In this document: in pieces, positions 46,206 to 55,400 of the stretch
Numbering within the stretch: the stretch's first letter is position 1
How the letters are laid out: every line of letters begins with the position of its first letter
DNA from: Bacteroidaceae bacterium
GTDB taxonomy: Bacteria; Bacteroidota; Bacteroidia; Bacteroidales; Bacteroidaceae
NCBI GenBank assembly: GCA_017617315.1
Contig: JAFZWM010000018.1
Span: forward strand, 1 to 64,000
Length of the DNA stretch: 64,000 bases
Direction: 5' to 3'
Position numbers and translations under genes: made by a program
Notes under the pieces: model-generated
Told to the model about the DNA's origin: nothing
The model's input: the letters and a program-made list of their open reading frames with translations, nothing else
The model's database searches: none

Positions 46206-48695
46206 ATGGCAGAAAGTACCATTAAAAATTCTTTTGGCACTGGAGAAGAAGAAACCGCAGGATTTGATTTTCAGTCACTTATAGCGATTTTTTTGATGAA
46301 TATACACTGGTACATTTTATGTATCGGCATAGCACTTGGCGTAGCTTACTATCTTATAAGAACAGCCATTCCGCTTTACAGCGCAGGTGCTCGCGTTGAA
46401 ATCAAGGACGAAAAGAGCAACTACGAAACACGTTCGTTGATGGACTTGGGTGTGCACTCTGTCAGCGATGGTAGGCAGAACGATATTGCGCCAATGCGAA
46501 CAACAAACATCTCGAAGCAAGTAATCAGAAACCTAAAGCTTTACACCACATACTTCGTAAGCGGAAACATGCGCGATACCGAACTATATCGCAATCAGCC
46601 AGTTACCGTTGATATCGAAAAGGACAAGCTGTTCGAACTTCCTGGAAACATCGTCCTTACCCTAACCGAAGACCAAAACGGAATAAAAGTTACAGGAAAC
46701 GCAAATGGCGAACCGATAAATAAAAGACTGAAATATCTTCCTGCAATACTAAACACTAAAGTCGGAAAGATATCAATCTATCGCAACCCAGAAAAGCCGG
46801 GAACGATAGAACAGCCTATGACAGTAACCATAACAAATCCAAACAATCTGGCAGCGATGTATGCATCGGGAGTGAGCATAACTCCAGCCAACGATTCGGA
46901 AACAGACATGGTTCTCGGACTTTCAGGTACGAATGCCGACCGATGCAAAGACTATCTTCGCGAGCTCGTTTCAGTCTACAACGAAGAATGGAACAGAGAC
47001 AAGAACATGGTTGCACAGAAAACCGAGGAATTCATCAATAAACGTATCGAACTGATTAGCAAGGAACTTGGTGATGCAGAAAGCAAGGTCGAGGATTTTA
47101 AGGTTTCGGAAGGAACTCTAAACATCGGCGACGAAGGTGTTGCAGCATACGAAAAGAAAATAGAATATCAGGAAAGAGTTACCGAACTGAACATGCAACT
47201 CGGCATGCTCACAGCCCTCTCCGAATACATCAACAAGAAGGAGAACCACATGCAGCTTATTCCTAATAATATCGGTATTCAGGACGGAACGATAACGGCA
47301 CTCGTAAACGAATATAACAAGGACTTGAAAGAACGTACCAGACTGATGCGAAACAGTTCGGAGACAAGTCCTGTGGTTGTTCAGAAAACTCTCGACTTGG
47401 AGCAGTGCATGAACAACATCAAGGCCGCAATTACAAGTGCAAGATACGGCATCAACCTAAACAAGAAAGACCTTACAAAGCGTATAAATGAAGAGAATAG
47501 CAAGGTTATCGCAACTCCTTCAAAACAGCGAATTCTTGCCAACTTCTCTCGCCAGCAGGACGTGAAGGCAGGCTTGTACATAATGCTGTTGCAGAAACGC
47601 GAGGAAAACTCCATCACAATGGCTGCAACAGCCGACAAGGCTAAACTTGTCGACGACCCTTATTTCGCTGGTCAGATTTATCCAAAGGAACAGATGATTT
47701 GGGTAAGCGCAACAGCCATCGGCTTCACTATACCATCTACAATCCTCTTCATTCTGGCAATGTTCCGCTACAAGATTGAGGGACGTTCAGACATCGAAAA
47801 ACTGACAACAATTCCAATTTTGGGCGATGTTCCAGTAGACAAGAATCTGAAGCAGGGCGAGCGTGCCATCGTTGTTAAACCAAACACAAACAACCTTATG
47901 GCTGAAACCTTCCGAGGAATACGAACGAACCTCGATTTTGTGATGGAAGAAGGCAAACAAAAGGTTCTGCTCGTGACCTCCACATCCAGCGGTGAGGGAA
48001 AAACATTCATAGCCAGCAATATAGCCATGAGTGAATCGCTTTTAGGACGCAAGGTCCTACTCATAGGTCTTGATATTCGTAAACCACGAATCATAAGTCT
48101 TTTCGGACTACATGACAAGCGTCGCGGTATCACGGCATATCTTTCTGGCGACATAAACGACTACGATACTCTGATGGCACAGATAATGCCTTCAGGCATC
48201 AGCGACCATCTCGATTTGCTTCCTTCCGGAACAATTCCGCCTAACCCATCGGAGTTGCTTGCAAAGAAGAACATCGGTGCAGCCGTTGCATATCTGCGCA
48301 ACATCTACGACATGATTATCATCGATACAGCTCCGGTAGGACAGGTGTCTGATACTCTTCAGCTTGGCTATCTGGCAGACGCATCAATCTACGTAGTCAG
48401 AGCAGACTATACTCCGAAGGCCACATTCAGCATGATTAATAGTTTGCGCGATTCGAAGAAATTGCCAAACATGAATCTCGTGCTCAACGGCATTGACCTT
48501 ACAAACAAGAAGTACGGCTATTACTACGGATACGGAAGTTCTGGAAAGGGATACGGCTATGGCTACGGACGATACGGCTATGGACGATACGGATACGGCA
48601 AGAGCGGATACGGCTATGGATACGGCTTGTACGAGGATGGTTACGGCTACGGAGAAAGTGCCGACAACAATGAAGAAAAAGATAAAAACAATTAA
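46206..48695 (+). CDS. Polysaccharide chain-length/tyrosine autokinase, Wzc-like
   Basis: An 829-residue inner-membrane protein with a Wzz domain bracketed by two helices (about 30-52 and 495-520), a long coiled region (~270-450) and a cytoplasmic BY-kinase domain. Walker A is TSSGEGKT (593-600), Walker A' IGLDIRKP (620-627; the first acidic position is G621), and Walker B MIIIDTAP. The C-terminal tail (770-815) has 18 tyrosines in Tyr-Gly repeats, the autophosphorylation cluster. It would control polymer length and export in a Wzy-type pathway, matching the Wzy-like protein at 52831-54165. Confidence 0.92.
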   Translation: MAESTIKNSFGTGEEETAGFDFQSLIAIFLMNIHWYILCIGIALGVAYYLIRTAIPLYSAGARVEIKDEKSNYETRSLMDLGVHSVSDGRQNDIAPMRTTNISKQVIRNLKLYTTYFVSGNMRDTELYRNQPVTVDIEKDKLFELPGNIVLTLTEDQNGIKVTGNANGEPINKRLKYLPAILNTKVGKISIYRNPEKPGTIEQPMTVTITNPNNLAAMYASGVSITPANDSETDMVLGLSGTNADRCKDYLRELVSVYNEEWNRDKNMVAQKTEEFINKRIELISKELGDAESKVEDFKVSEGTLNIGDEGVAAYEKKIEYQERVTELNMQLGMLTALSEYINKKENHMQLIPNNIGIQDGTITALVNEYNKDLKERTRLMRNSSETSPVVVQKTLDLEQCMNNIKAAITSARYGINLNKKDLTKRINEENSKVIATPSKQRILANFSRQQDVKAGLYIMLLQKREENSITMAATADKAKLVDDPYFAGQIYPKEQMIWVSATAIGFTIPSTILFILAMFRYKIEGRSDIEKLTTIPILGDVPVDKNLKQGERAIVVKPNTNNLMAETFRGIRTNLDFVMEEGKQKVLLVTSTSSGEGKTFIASNIAMSESLLGRKVLLIGLDIRKPRIISLFGLHDKRRGITAYLSGDINDYDTLMAQIMPSGISDHLDLLPSGTIPPNPSELLAKKNIGAAVAYLRNIYDMIIIDTAPVGQVSDTLQLGYLADASIYVVRADYTPKATFSMINSLRDSKKLPNMNLVLNGIDLTNKKYGYYYGYGSSGKGYGYGYGRYGYGRYGYGKSGYGYGYGLYEDGYGYGESADNNEEKDKNN

Positions 48696-48706
48696 ATTAT
48701 AATATC

Positions 48707-49132
48707 ATGACAATAGCAGTCGATTTTGACGGAACGATTGTAGAACACCGCTATCCAGCAATAGGACGCGAGATTCCGTTCGCTATACAAACCCTAAAAA
48801 TGCTTATAAAAGACCAGCACAGACTCATTCTGTGGTCGGTCAGAGAAGGAAAAACTCTTCAAGAGGCAGTAGACTGGTGCAAGGAACGCGGCGTTGAATT
48901 CTACGCCGTAAACAAGGACTATCCGGAAGAAACTCAGGAAGGAAACAAGAACTATTCAAGAAAGCTGAAAGTCGACATGTTCATCGATGACAGAAATCTT
49001 GGAGGAATTCCGGATTGGGGAATGATTTACCAGATGATTACGGAACACAAGACTCTCGAAGAGCTTATCAGAGAGGAGATTCGCTCAGAAACCGAACCTC
49101 CTAAGCGCAAGAAGAAATGGGGAATTTTCTAA
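48707..49132 (+). CDS. Small HAD-like phosphatase
   Basis: A 141-residue HAD-superfamily protein without a cap domain: motif I VDFDGTIVEH (5-14), the RLILWSVREGKTLQEAV segment as motif II, and MFIDDRNLGG as motif IV. Similar compact HAD proteins occur in Bacteroides. It starts 11 bases after the tyrosine kinase, so it might act on the kinase or on a sugar phosphate, but neither is shown. Its stop codon interlocks with that of the opposing acetyltransferase gene. Confidence 0.85.
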   Translation: MTIAVDFDGTIVEHRYPAIGREIPFAIQTLKMLIKDQHRLILWSVREGKTLQEAVDWCKERGVEFYAVNKDYPEETQEGNKNYSRKLKVDMFIDDRNLGGIPDWGMIYQMITEHKTLEELIREEIRSETEPPKRKKKWGIF

Positions 49133-49680
49133 GATAGAGTTCTTTTACGGACACAAACCGCCGGAACTCCCTGATAAACAGAATCACAATCCAGATTTTT
49201 GGTAGCCACGCTGCCCAAAGTCAGGATTGTGTTTTTGTTTACAACCACTCCAGGGCCAACCACTGCCCTTGCACCAATCCAACAACCGTCGTGCAAAACA
49301 ATAGGCGCATTGCGATACGGCATATTATATAAGGTGTAATCGTGATTTCCCGTAATCAGAAGTGCATCCTGCGAAACACAAACGTTGTTTTCGATTGTAA
49401 CATAATCAAGATTGTCAATCCAGCAACGTTCGCCAAGCCACACATTGTCGCCAATCGTAAGTTTCCACGGAAACTTTATGCGAACTTCATTCTTGATTAC
49501 AAGTCCTTTGCCAATCTTTGCACCGAAAGCCTTCAGAAGAAAGATTTTCAAACCCATGAACGGATTCCACGAAGCCCTGACAAAAAGCGCATTCACGAAA
49601 TACCAAAGCGTAATCTTGATGAATCCCGCACCCTTGTCAAAATTTCCAGTAGTAAACTTACTTAAATCGACACTGCTCAT
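49129..49680 (-). CDS. WcaF-like hexapeptide acetyltransferase
   Basis: A 183-residue left-handed beta-helix acetyltransferase of the colanic-acid WcaF type: FVRASWNPFMGLKIFLLKAFGAKI at the start, WLGERCWIDN, and TGNHDYTLYNMPYRNAPIVLHDGCWIGARAVVGPGVVV. The GNHDYT histidine is the expected catalytic residue. It is the last gene of the second polysaccharide cluster and overlaps the preceding GT4 by 4 bases (ATGA). Confidence 0.88.
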   Translation of the reverse strand: MSSVDLSKFTTGNFDKGAGFIKITLWYFVNALFVRASWNPFMGLKIFLLKAFGAKIGKGLVIKNEVRIKFPWKLTIGDNVWLGERCWIDNLDYVTIENNVCVSQDALLITGNHDYTLYNMPYRNAPIVLHDGCWIGARAVVGPGVVVNKNTILTLGSVATKNLDCDSVYQGVPAVCVRKRTLS

Positions 49681-50804
49681 GATAACATTTTATTATAGAA
49701 AGACATCAGTTTTTCGCCCATCATTCCGAGAGAATATTCACGGCTGATAACAGAGAACGCGTTGCATCCCTTCTGCTGCAATTCATCAGCTGAAAGAGAT
49801 GCGAAATCAGCCAGCGCACCAGCGATATGCTCCACTCCTACCGGAACGCACCAACCGCTATCCGAATCTGTCAGAATCTGCCAGGGCGTTGTATTCGTGG
49901 TTATTACTGGGACAGAAGCCGACATTGCCTCGGCAATCACAAGCCCGAAATTCTCGCTGTAAGTTGGCAACACAAGAACTGAAGCGTTCGAAATCAACCG
50001 CCACTTGTCGTCGCCATAAACGCCTCCAACGAACTCGACAATATCAATCAGATTATTATCCGAACAGAAATTCTTCAGATTTTCGACATAGGCAGAATCA
50101 CCCTCGCCGGCGATTTTCACCTTATAACCGACGATTTTTTCACGAACCCGGCACAAAGAATCAAGAAGAATCTCGATTCCTTTCTTCGGATGGATTCGCG
50201 AAAGAAACAGAATATATTTCTCGCCGTCGGATTTCAGACTTGCACACTTTTTGGCTATCGACTCATAATCTATACCGATTGGAATAACATCGATGTTGAG
50301 GTTTGCAACATCCGCAATTTTACAATCCGAATAATACTGAATCACATGTTTTTTCTCCTCCACGGCCGTAACAGTCTGCCACAAAGCCGTCTTCAGTTGC
50401 CGTCTCTGAAAGAAAATCATTCCGAGTTTCTTCTTAAAGCGGTTGCGGTTTACAATCCACGGTTCCAACATTCCGTGAACGGTGAGCGCGCATTTGTACC
50501 CCTTCTGTTCGGCCCACAACTGCACCCACGCACATTGCGGAAGCCAAATCGTATTGACGTGAACGACATCGGGCTTTTCGGCATCGAGAATGGCAGTCCA
50601 TTCTTGTTTGTATCTGCTTCGCGAATACCATTTCGACTGCATGAAAATGACTTTCGCCCCACAGATTTCAACAGGATTCTGCGAAGCATCGGCGACGAAA
50701 ATAAGTTCGGCCCTTGAGCGCAACGAGAGCGCAAGCATCTGCATGTATGTCGTTGTGCCGCCAAACGAACGGTCGAGCGTATTTATGTAATGTAGAATTT
50801 TCAT
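49677..50804 (-). CDS. Family 4 glycosyltransferase
   Basis: A 375-residue GT-B enzyme starting MKILHYINTLDRSFGGTTTY, with a C-terminal donor site around YSENFGLVIAEAMSASVPV carrying the E-x7-E pair. The FLSRIHPKKGIEILLDSL segment is a GT4 landmark. It works in the cytoplasm on the lipid-linked unit of the second polysaccharide. Coupled by ATGA overlaps to both neighbours (the acyltransferase-GT4 fusion upstream, WcaF-like gene downstream). Confidence 0.9.
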   Translation of the reverse strand: MKILHYINTLDRSFGGTTTYMQMLALSLRSRAELIFVADASQNPVEICGAKVIFMQSKWYSRSRYKQEWTAILDAEKPDVVHVNTIWLPQCAWVQLWAEQKGYKCALTVHGMLEPWIVNRNRFKKKLGMIFFQRRQLKTALWQTVTAVEEKKHVIQYYSDCKIADVANLNIDVIPIGIDYESIAKKCASLKSDGEKYILFLSRIHPKKGIEILLDSLCRVREKIVGYKVKIAGEGDSAYVENLKNFCSDNNLIDIVEFVGGVYGDDKWRLISNASVLVLPTYSENFGLVIAEAMSASVPVITTNTTPWQILTDSDSGWCVPVGVEHIAGALADFASLSADELQQKGCNAFSVISREYSLGMMGEKLMSFYNKMLS

Positions 50805-52828
50805 TTTGCCAAGACTTCTTTATAAACATCCTCGTATTGCCTTACGATGCAAGAGAGTTTGAATCGCTTAATGTTCTCAAGTCCGTCGGATACGAGTTTC
50901 TGTCTCAAGCTCTCGCCCGAAATAAGTTTTCTGAATCCTTCGGAAATCTCCTGAACGCTCTCTGGATTGACGAAATATGCCGCATTTCCAGCCACCTCAG
51001 TCATCGGTTCGATGCGCGATGTCAGAACTGGTCGGCCAACACTCTGCCCTTCGATAATCGGCATTCCGAAGCCTTCGTAAATTGAAGGAAACGACACGAT
51101 GTCGCACAATTTGTATTCTTCGACAATTTCCTCTTCCGTTAGATTTGCCCTCTGCACGAACTTGATGTTATGCTTTTTCAGCAAGACTTTTATCTCGTCG
51201 GAAATCTCGCCGATTATCCTAAGTTCGCAATCGATGCCGTCGAGAGCCTCGATTACGCGTTCGAGATTCTTGTTCCAGAACGTTCCAATGTGCAAAATTA
51301 CAGGACATTCGACATTGAAATTCTTTTCTGTGAAACTGAATTTTTCATCTACCGAATTGTAGATAACAACCGTTTTCTTCTCTGCCCACGGACAATGTTT
51401 TAGCAAATTCCGTCGCGTCTGTTCAGAGATGCACGTTACTTTGTCGGCCATCCGCACAGGCAGATAGAGCCAAAAGAGCCATTTGTACAGTTTTTTTATC
51501 GGATTTCGCACATTATCAATGAAAACCAAATCGTGAATTGTCAGAACCGTCTTGCATCCGCCAAGGAAAAGCAGGGCATCGTGAATGTGCCCAGTTACAT
51601 GATTCACCCCACGCTTGTTTCTGTGTCGAAAAACGTAGAATCCGTTAATCAGAACATCCCACGGCATAGAATTAGGCGATGGCATTTCGGTCGTGCCAAC
51701 CTTCCACTCGTCCGACAACCGACCTACGACAGGCTCAAAAACGTGTGCGATAGAAAATCCGCATTTTCTGTTGCGAAAATGGAATGTAACAGATTCCTCT
51801 GGCTTTGTTTTCTTCTGCATTTGTCCAAGAAAAACGAATGCAGTCAGACGATTGGCGCGCAGTAATTTTCCGATAATCATGCAAACAAATGCAATGGCAA
51901 CGGCACCAATCAACGTACAAATATCTTTTTCTAAATCGCTCCACTTGATTGTGATTGACCTAGTTGCGTTCATACCATACCAAAGCCACAAAATCAAGAA
52001 ATAATAATGGAAAACGTAAATATCGAGCGACGATTTTCCGAAGCTATTGAACAATCTATCCAACAATCTGATATTCCGCAGATTATAGAAAAATCCAAGC
52101 ATCACGACAACAGCCGAGATGCGCGCAATATCCTTGAAAATACCTTTTTCTGATATTGAATCGGGATAAACATGCACAAGCAGAAACAAATATAAACAAA
52201 ACAAGGCTACAGTAACTTTCTTGTCTGTAAGGACATTGAAAACGCGCAGTCTGTTCAAGAACAAGCCAAAAGCGAAGAATGGCAGATTTCCGGCAAGATG
52301 CTTAAGCGAGAAAAAGCCAGAAACTACATGCGGCGACATTTTATTTGCAACCACAGCAATCGCAAAGAAAACGAGCCAAAACAGAACATCTAGCAAAAAT
52401 CCATATCGAAATTTCTTCCAAACAGACTTCAGAAGATGGTAGAAGATGTTTATTATAGCAAGTTCAAACAGAACAAACAAATACCAATATCCATACTTTG
52501 CATTTGCAAACAAAATTGCATAAGGAAGCGAACTGTAACAATAATAAACATAAAGTCCGCCAACAACAAAGAAAGGTATCAGCAAGCCTGCCGACTTCTT
52601 CTTCAGAACAGACAGAACATTCATCTCCCTGCCATCGTAACACGAAAAATATCCGCTTACCATGAAGAACAGGGCCATGTGAAAACTGTAGATAATTCCG
52701 TAGACGAGATTTGCCGACGCCGCCGCATAATCGTAACCATATATCGCCTGAATGAGATGCCCCCAAAGCACAAGCAATATGGTAAATCCTTTTATGTTGT
52801 CCCAGTATTTGATTCTCTGATTAGTCAT
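50801..52828 (-). CDS. Fusion: acyltransferase-3 membrane domain plus GT4 glycosyltransferase
   Basis: One 675-residue frame holds two complete proteins. Residues 1-335 are a ten-helix acyltransferase-3 (YWDNIKGFTILLVLWGH, with its catalytic-type His at 24), and ~345-675 a full GT4 (FHFRNRKCGFSIAHVFEP at the start, FPSIYEGFGMPIIEGQSVGRPV with E-x7-E). An in-frame ATG at 51820 (M337) sits at the junction, so a separate GT4 could be made from an internal start. The fusion would place acyl transfer and sugar transfer in one polypeptide at the membrane. No frameshift or low-complexity linker is visible. Confidence 0.88.
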   Translation of the reverse strand: MTNQRIKYWDNIKGFTILLVLWGHLIQAIYGYDYAAASANLVYGIIYSFHMALFFMVSGYFSCYDGREMNVLSVLKKKSAGLLIPFFVVGGLYVYYCYSSLPYAILFANAKYGYWYLFVLFELAIINIFYHLLKSVWKKFRYGFLLDVLFWLVFFAIAVVANKMSPHVVSGFFSLKHLAGNLPFFAFGLFLNRLRVFNVLTDKKVTVALFCLYLFLLVHVYPDSISEKGIFKDIARISAVVVMLGFFYNLRNIRLLDRLFNSFGKSSLDIYVFHYYFLILWLWYGMNATRSITIKWSDLEKDICTLIGAVAIAFVCMIIGKLLRANRLTAFVFLGQMQKKTKPEESVTFHFRNRKCGFSIAHVFEPVVGRLSDEWKVGTTEMPSPNSMPWDVLINGFYVFRHRNKRGVNHVTGHIHDALLFLGGCKTVLTIHDLVFIDNVRNPIKKLYKWLFWLYLPVRMADKVTCISEQTRRNLLKHCPWAEKKTVVIYNSVDEKFSFTEKNFNVECPVILHIGTFWNKNLERVIEALDGIDCELRIIGEISDEIKVLLKKHNIKFVQRANLTEEEIVEEYKLCDIVSFPSIYEGFGMPIIEGQSVGRPVLTSRIEPMTEVAGNAAYFVNPESVQEISEGFRKLISGESLRQKLVSDGLENIKRFKLSCIVRQYEDVYKEVLAK

Positions 52829-52830
52829 TG

Positions 52831-54165
52831 CTATCTTGTTTTATGAGTATTACATGCCGCCAAGGCGAATCCGCCCGAAATGACGGCAAATCCTAAGTTT
52901 GTAGGAACTCCGAGCTGTCCCTGAGGCTCGTTAAGAAGCATAAAGGCGCAAAGCATCCACGGCAACATATCGTTGCCTCTGTTTAGCATTCTGTGCGACT
53001 TTATAAAGACATCAAGACCGAAAGCACATCGCAAAGCAATAACCATCAGTCCGAAAACATATCCGCTTTCAGTCATAACACGTCCCCACTCATTTTCGCC
53101 GTTCATGAATGCGAACATACTGCTACCACCCAGCAACTGCGCTCCTGTACTTGTTCCGGCACCAAGTCCGACACCCCAGAGTGGAGCATAGGAGTTGAAC
53201 ACGGCATTCAGGAAACCACCGGCATATCGTCCTCCCAAGGCACTCTGTACACCTCCCTCAATCTCGTTAGCCTCATCAATGCGGGCACTGAAAGCAGCCG
53301 AACTATCTTCCATCCAGCCTGACAGCATCACGGCCGCCGCCGCCACAATTATGAACAAGCCAGTCTGTATGGCACGACTCTGCATTTTTCGATGAATCAT
53401 CATGACATAGACCAAGAAAATACATTCCACCATACACTGATAGTATGCCGTTCTGGAAATTGAAAATGGAATAGCGAGAATATAGAATCCGAGCGCAACA
53501 AACAGCACATATTTGTTTATTGCCGCCCTCTCCGTGAGATAGTTGTTCATCAAAAGAAAATAGCCCATGAATGCGCCAACCATTCCAAGCCATAGTGACA
53601 CTCCAGATGTGAACGAGAATGTTCCAGAAGAACGGTTAAAGCCCATTGCACCAAGGTACGAAGCTGTTCCTTCGCCACCAACGCCTCGGTTTACCCACGA
53701 ATCCATTGGCGAATAGAACTGCCACATAATCAGCATTGTCATCGGTATTGAACAATACAAGATGAACTTGCCCATCGTAAGCAAATCCTTACGAGTCAAG
53801 ACTTTGCCAATTATGAACATCATCGGAAAATGACAAAAATAGATTCTGGCTCCAAACAAGGCACAACTCACCGTGTGGTGGCCGAATGCCAATGATATCA
53901 GGAACATCGGCACGGTTATAATCATCATAAGCTGGGCAATTCCGTCGCGAATCCATCCGCGACGCAAAGCCTCCCATACAAGCCAGAGCACGATAGGCTC
54001 ACGACACAGAAGTAATGGGGTGGCAAGCGGAGTGAGGAACCACTTTCGGAGTGCTCCCTCGAATATCAGAAGAATCAGATAAATCCAAATAGCACGTTTA
54101 TGGATAAGATACTGATCCTTTTCAATATATCTGTCTAACAGTTCCCAGCTTATTCTAAATTCCAT
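52831..54165 (-). CDS. Wzy-like O-antigen polymerase/ligase family membrane protein
   Basis: A 444-residue protein with about eleven hydrophobic helices and a long central periplasmic loop rich in charged residues (around 280-360, including NEIEGGVQSALGGRYAGGF and GENEWGRVMTESG). This topology is typical of Wzy polymerases and WaaL ligases. It would polymerise repeat units in the periplasm or link them to a carrier. It is 2 bases from the fusion gene and overlaps the preceding GT4 by 16 bases. Polymerase versus ligase cannot be told apart by sequence alone. Confidence 0.7.
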   Translation of the reverse strand: MEFRISWELLDRYIEKDQYLIHKRAIWIYLILLIFEGALRKWFLTPLATPLLLCREPIVLWLVWEALRRGWIRDGIAQLMMIITVPMFLISLAFGHHTVSCALFGARIYFCHFPMMFIIGKVLTRKDLLTMGKFILYCSIPMTMLIMWQFYSPMDSWVNRGVGGEGTASYLGAMGFNRSSGTFSFTSGVSLWLGMVGAFMGYFLLMNNYLTERAAINKYVLFVALGFYILAIPFSISRTAYYQCMVECIFLVYVMMIHRKMQSRAIQTGLFIIVAAAAVMLSGWMEDSSAAFSARIDEANEIEGGVQSALGGRYAGGFLNAVFNSYAPLWGVGLGAGTSTGAQLLGGSSMFAFMNGENEWGRVMTESGYVFGLMVIALRCAFGLDVFIKSHRMLNRGNDMLPWMLCAFMLLNEPQGQLGVPTNLGFAVISGGFALAACNTHKTR

Positions 54166-55400
54166 TCTTTCAGATGTTTCTCTACCGATTTTGCCATTGC
54201 TTCGCTATAAACATTCCACGGTCTGCCTGCGGCGGTGTTCATTGCCGACTTTCCTACCTGAGCCAGCATCTCGGGATGCAAAATGATGTCCTCAATCCGC
54301 TCTCTTATCGGGGCTGAATTGGCTGCATTTACGAGCCATCCGTCGCTGCCGCTCTCGATGATGTCGGGGCCGCATGTACGCTCGGTTGTAATGACCGGAG
54401 TTCCCTGCGACATTGCCTCGGTAACGACGAGTCCGAAACCCTCGAACAACGAAGGAAACAACAGCACGTCCGATTGAGCCATCAAAGATAGCACATTTTC
54501 ATGACTTAGCGAAGGTATGTAGTTACATTTCTGCAATTTAGACTTCAATATCGGTGTTCCGCCGATGTTTCCGAGTCCAACAACGGTTAACTCAACGTGG
54601 CGCTCCAAGCCTTCGATAGCATCGAACATATACGACAAGCCCTTACGCTGACTAAGTCCGCCGACATACAACAAACGGATTTTCCGGCCGTGAGGACTCG
54701 AATATTCGCGATTTCTGTTTACCTCAGGAAAGCCATAAGGCACGACCTCAACCGGTGCTAATTTGCCGGGATAAAGTTCGAGAGTTTTCTTTGTAAAACT
54801 GCTTGCCACATAGATTACATCGGCCATCGCCAGTTCATTGTCCTTGCGTCGGAGTTTTGCATCAGAATCGTCGAAACCGCCCAAAGTCGGATTCCAATCC
54901 GGATTTTTCTCCATCTCGGGCGAAAGACATTCGCGCATGGCACGCCAATATCCTATAGGAAGGTCGTAAAAACACGGAATTTTCACCTTTTTCGCCTCGG
55001 CAAAGGTCGATTCGATGCCATCCTCATATCCGTAAACGAACGAAAAATCCTTGTTCAAAAGAGCATTTTTTGAGTATTTATCGATGTTCTGATAGATTTT
55101 ATCTACCGAAAAAATGCCGCGTTCATGCCCAATCATGCTCGACAGATGAGCCTTCTGAGCAAAAATACGGCCGAGTTCGCGCCACGGATGCATTTTCAGC
55201 GCAGAAGCGATTTCGGAAGAATAGCCGCGCCGTTTCAGCATCGACATACCCGGAAAATCAGACAGCCGACAGAAAACATTGCCCGGCACGCAGCCCACCG
55301 TTGTGTGAAACTCGCCCAGCAATCCGTGCGAACTGAAACCGTCGAGTACCGCCCTGACATTTGCGTTTCCTGTAGGATGGACAACTATTCCTCTGTTCAT
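54150..55400 (-). CDS. Family 4 glycosyltransferase
   Basis: A 416-residue GT-B glycosyltransferase starting MNRGIVVHPTGNANVRAVLD. The donor domain has RLLYVGGLSQRKGLSYMFDAI and FPSLFEGFGLVVTEAMSQGTPV. I use the ATG at 55400, which overlaps the previous stop as ATGA; an earlier in-frame start at 55451 would overlap that gene by 55 bases. Specificity unknown. Confidence 0.88.
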   Translation of the reverse strand: MNRGIVVHPTGNANVRAVLDGFSSHGLLGEFHTTVGCVPGNVFCRLSDFPGMSMLKRRGYSSEIASALKMHPWRELGRIFAQKAHLSSMIGHERGIFSVDKIYQNIDKYSKNALLNKDFSFVYGYEDGIESTFAEAKKVKIPCFYDLPIGYWRAMRECLSPEMEKNPDWNPTLGGFDDSDAKLRRKDNELAMADVIYVASSFTKKTLELYPGKLAPVEVVPYGFPEVNRNREYSSPHGRKIRLLYVGGLSQRKGLSYMFDAIEGLERHVELTVVGLGNIGGTPILKSKLQKCNYIPSLSHENVLSLMAQSDVLLFPSLFEGFGLVVTEAMSQGTPVITTERTCGPDIIESGSDGWLVNAANSAPIRERIEDIILHPEMLAQVGKSAMNTAAGRPWNVYSEAMAKSVEKHLKEWNLE

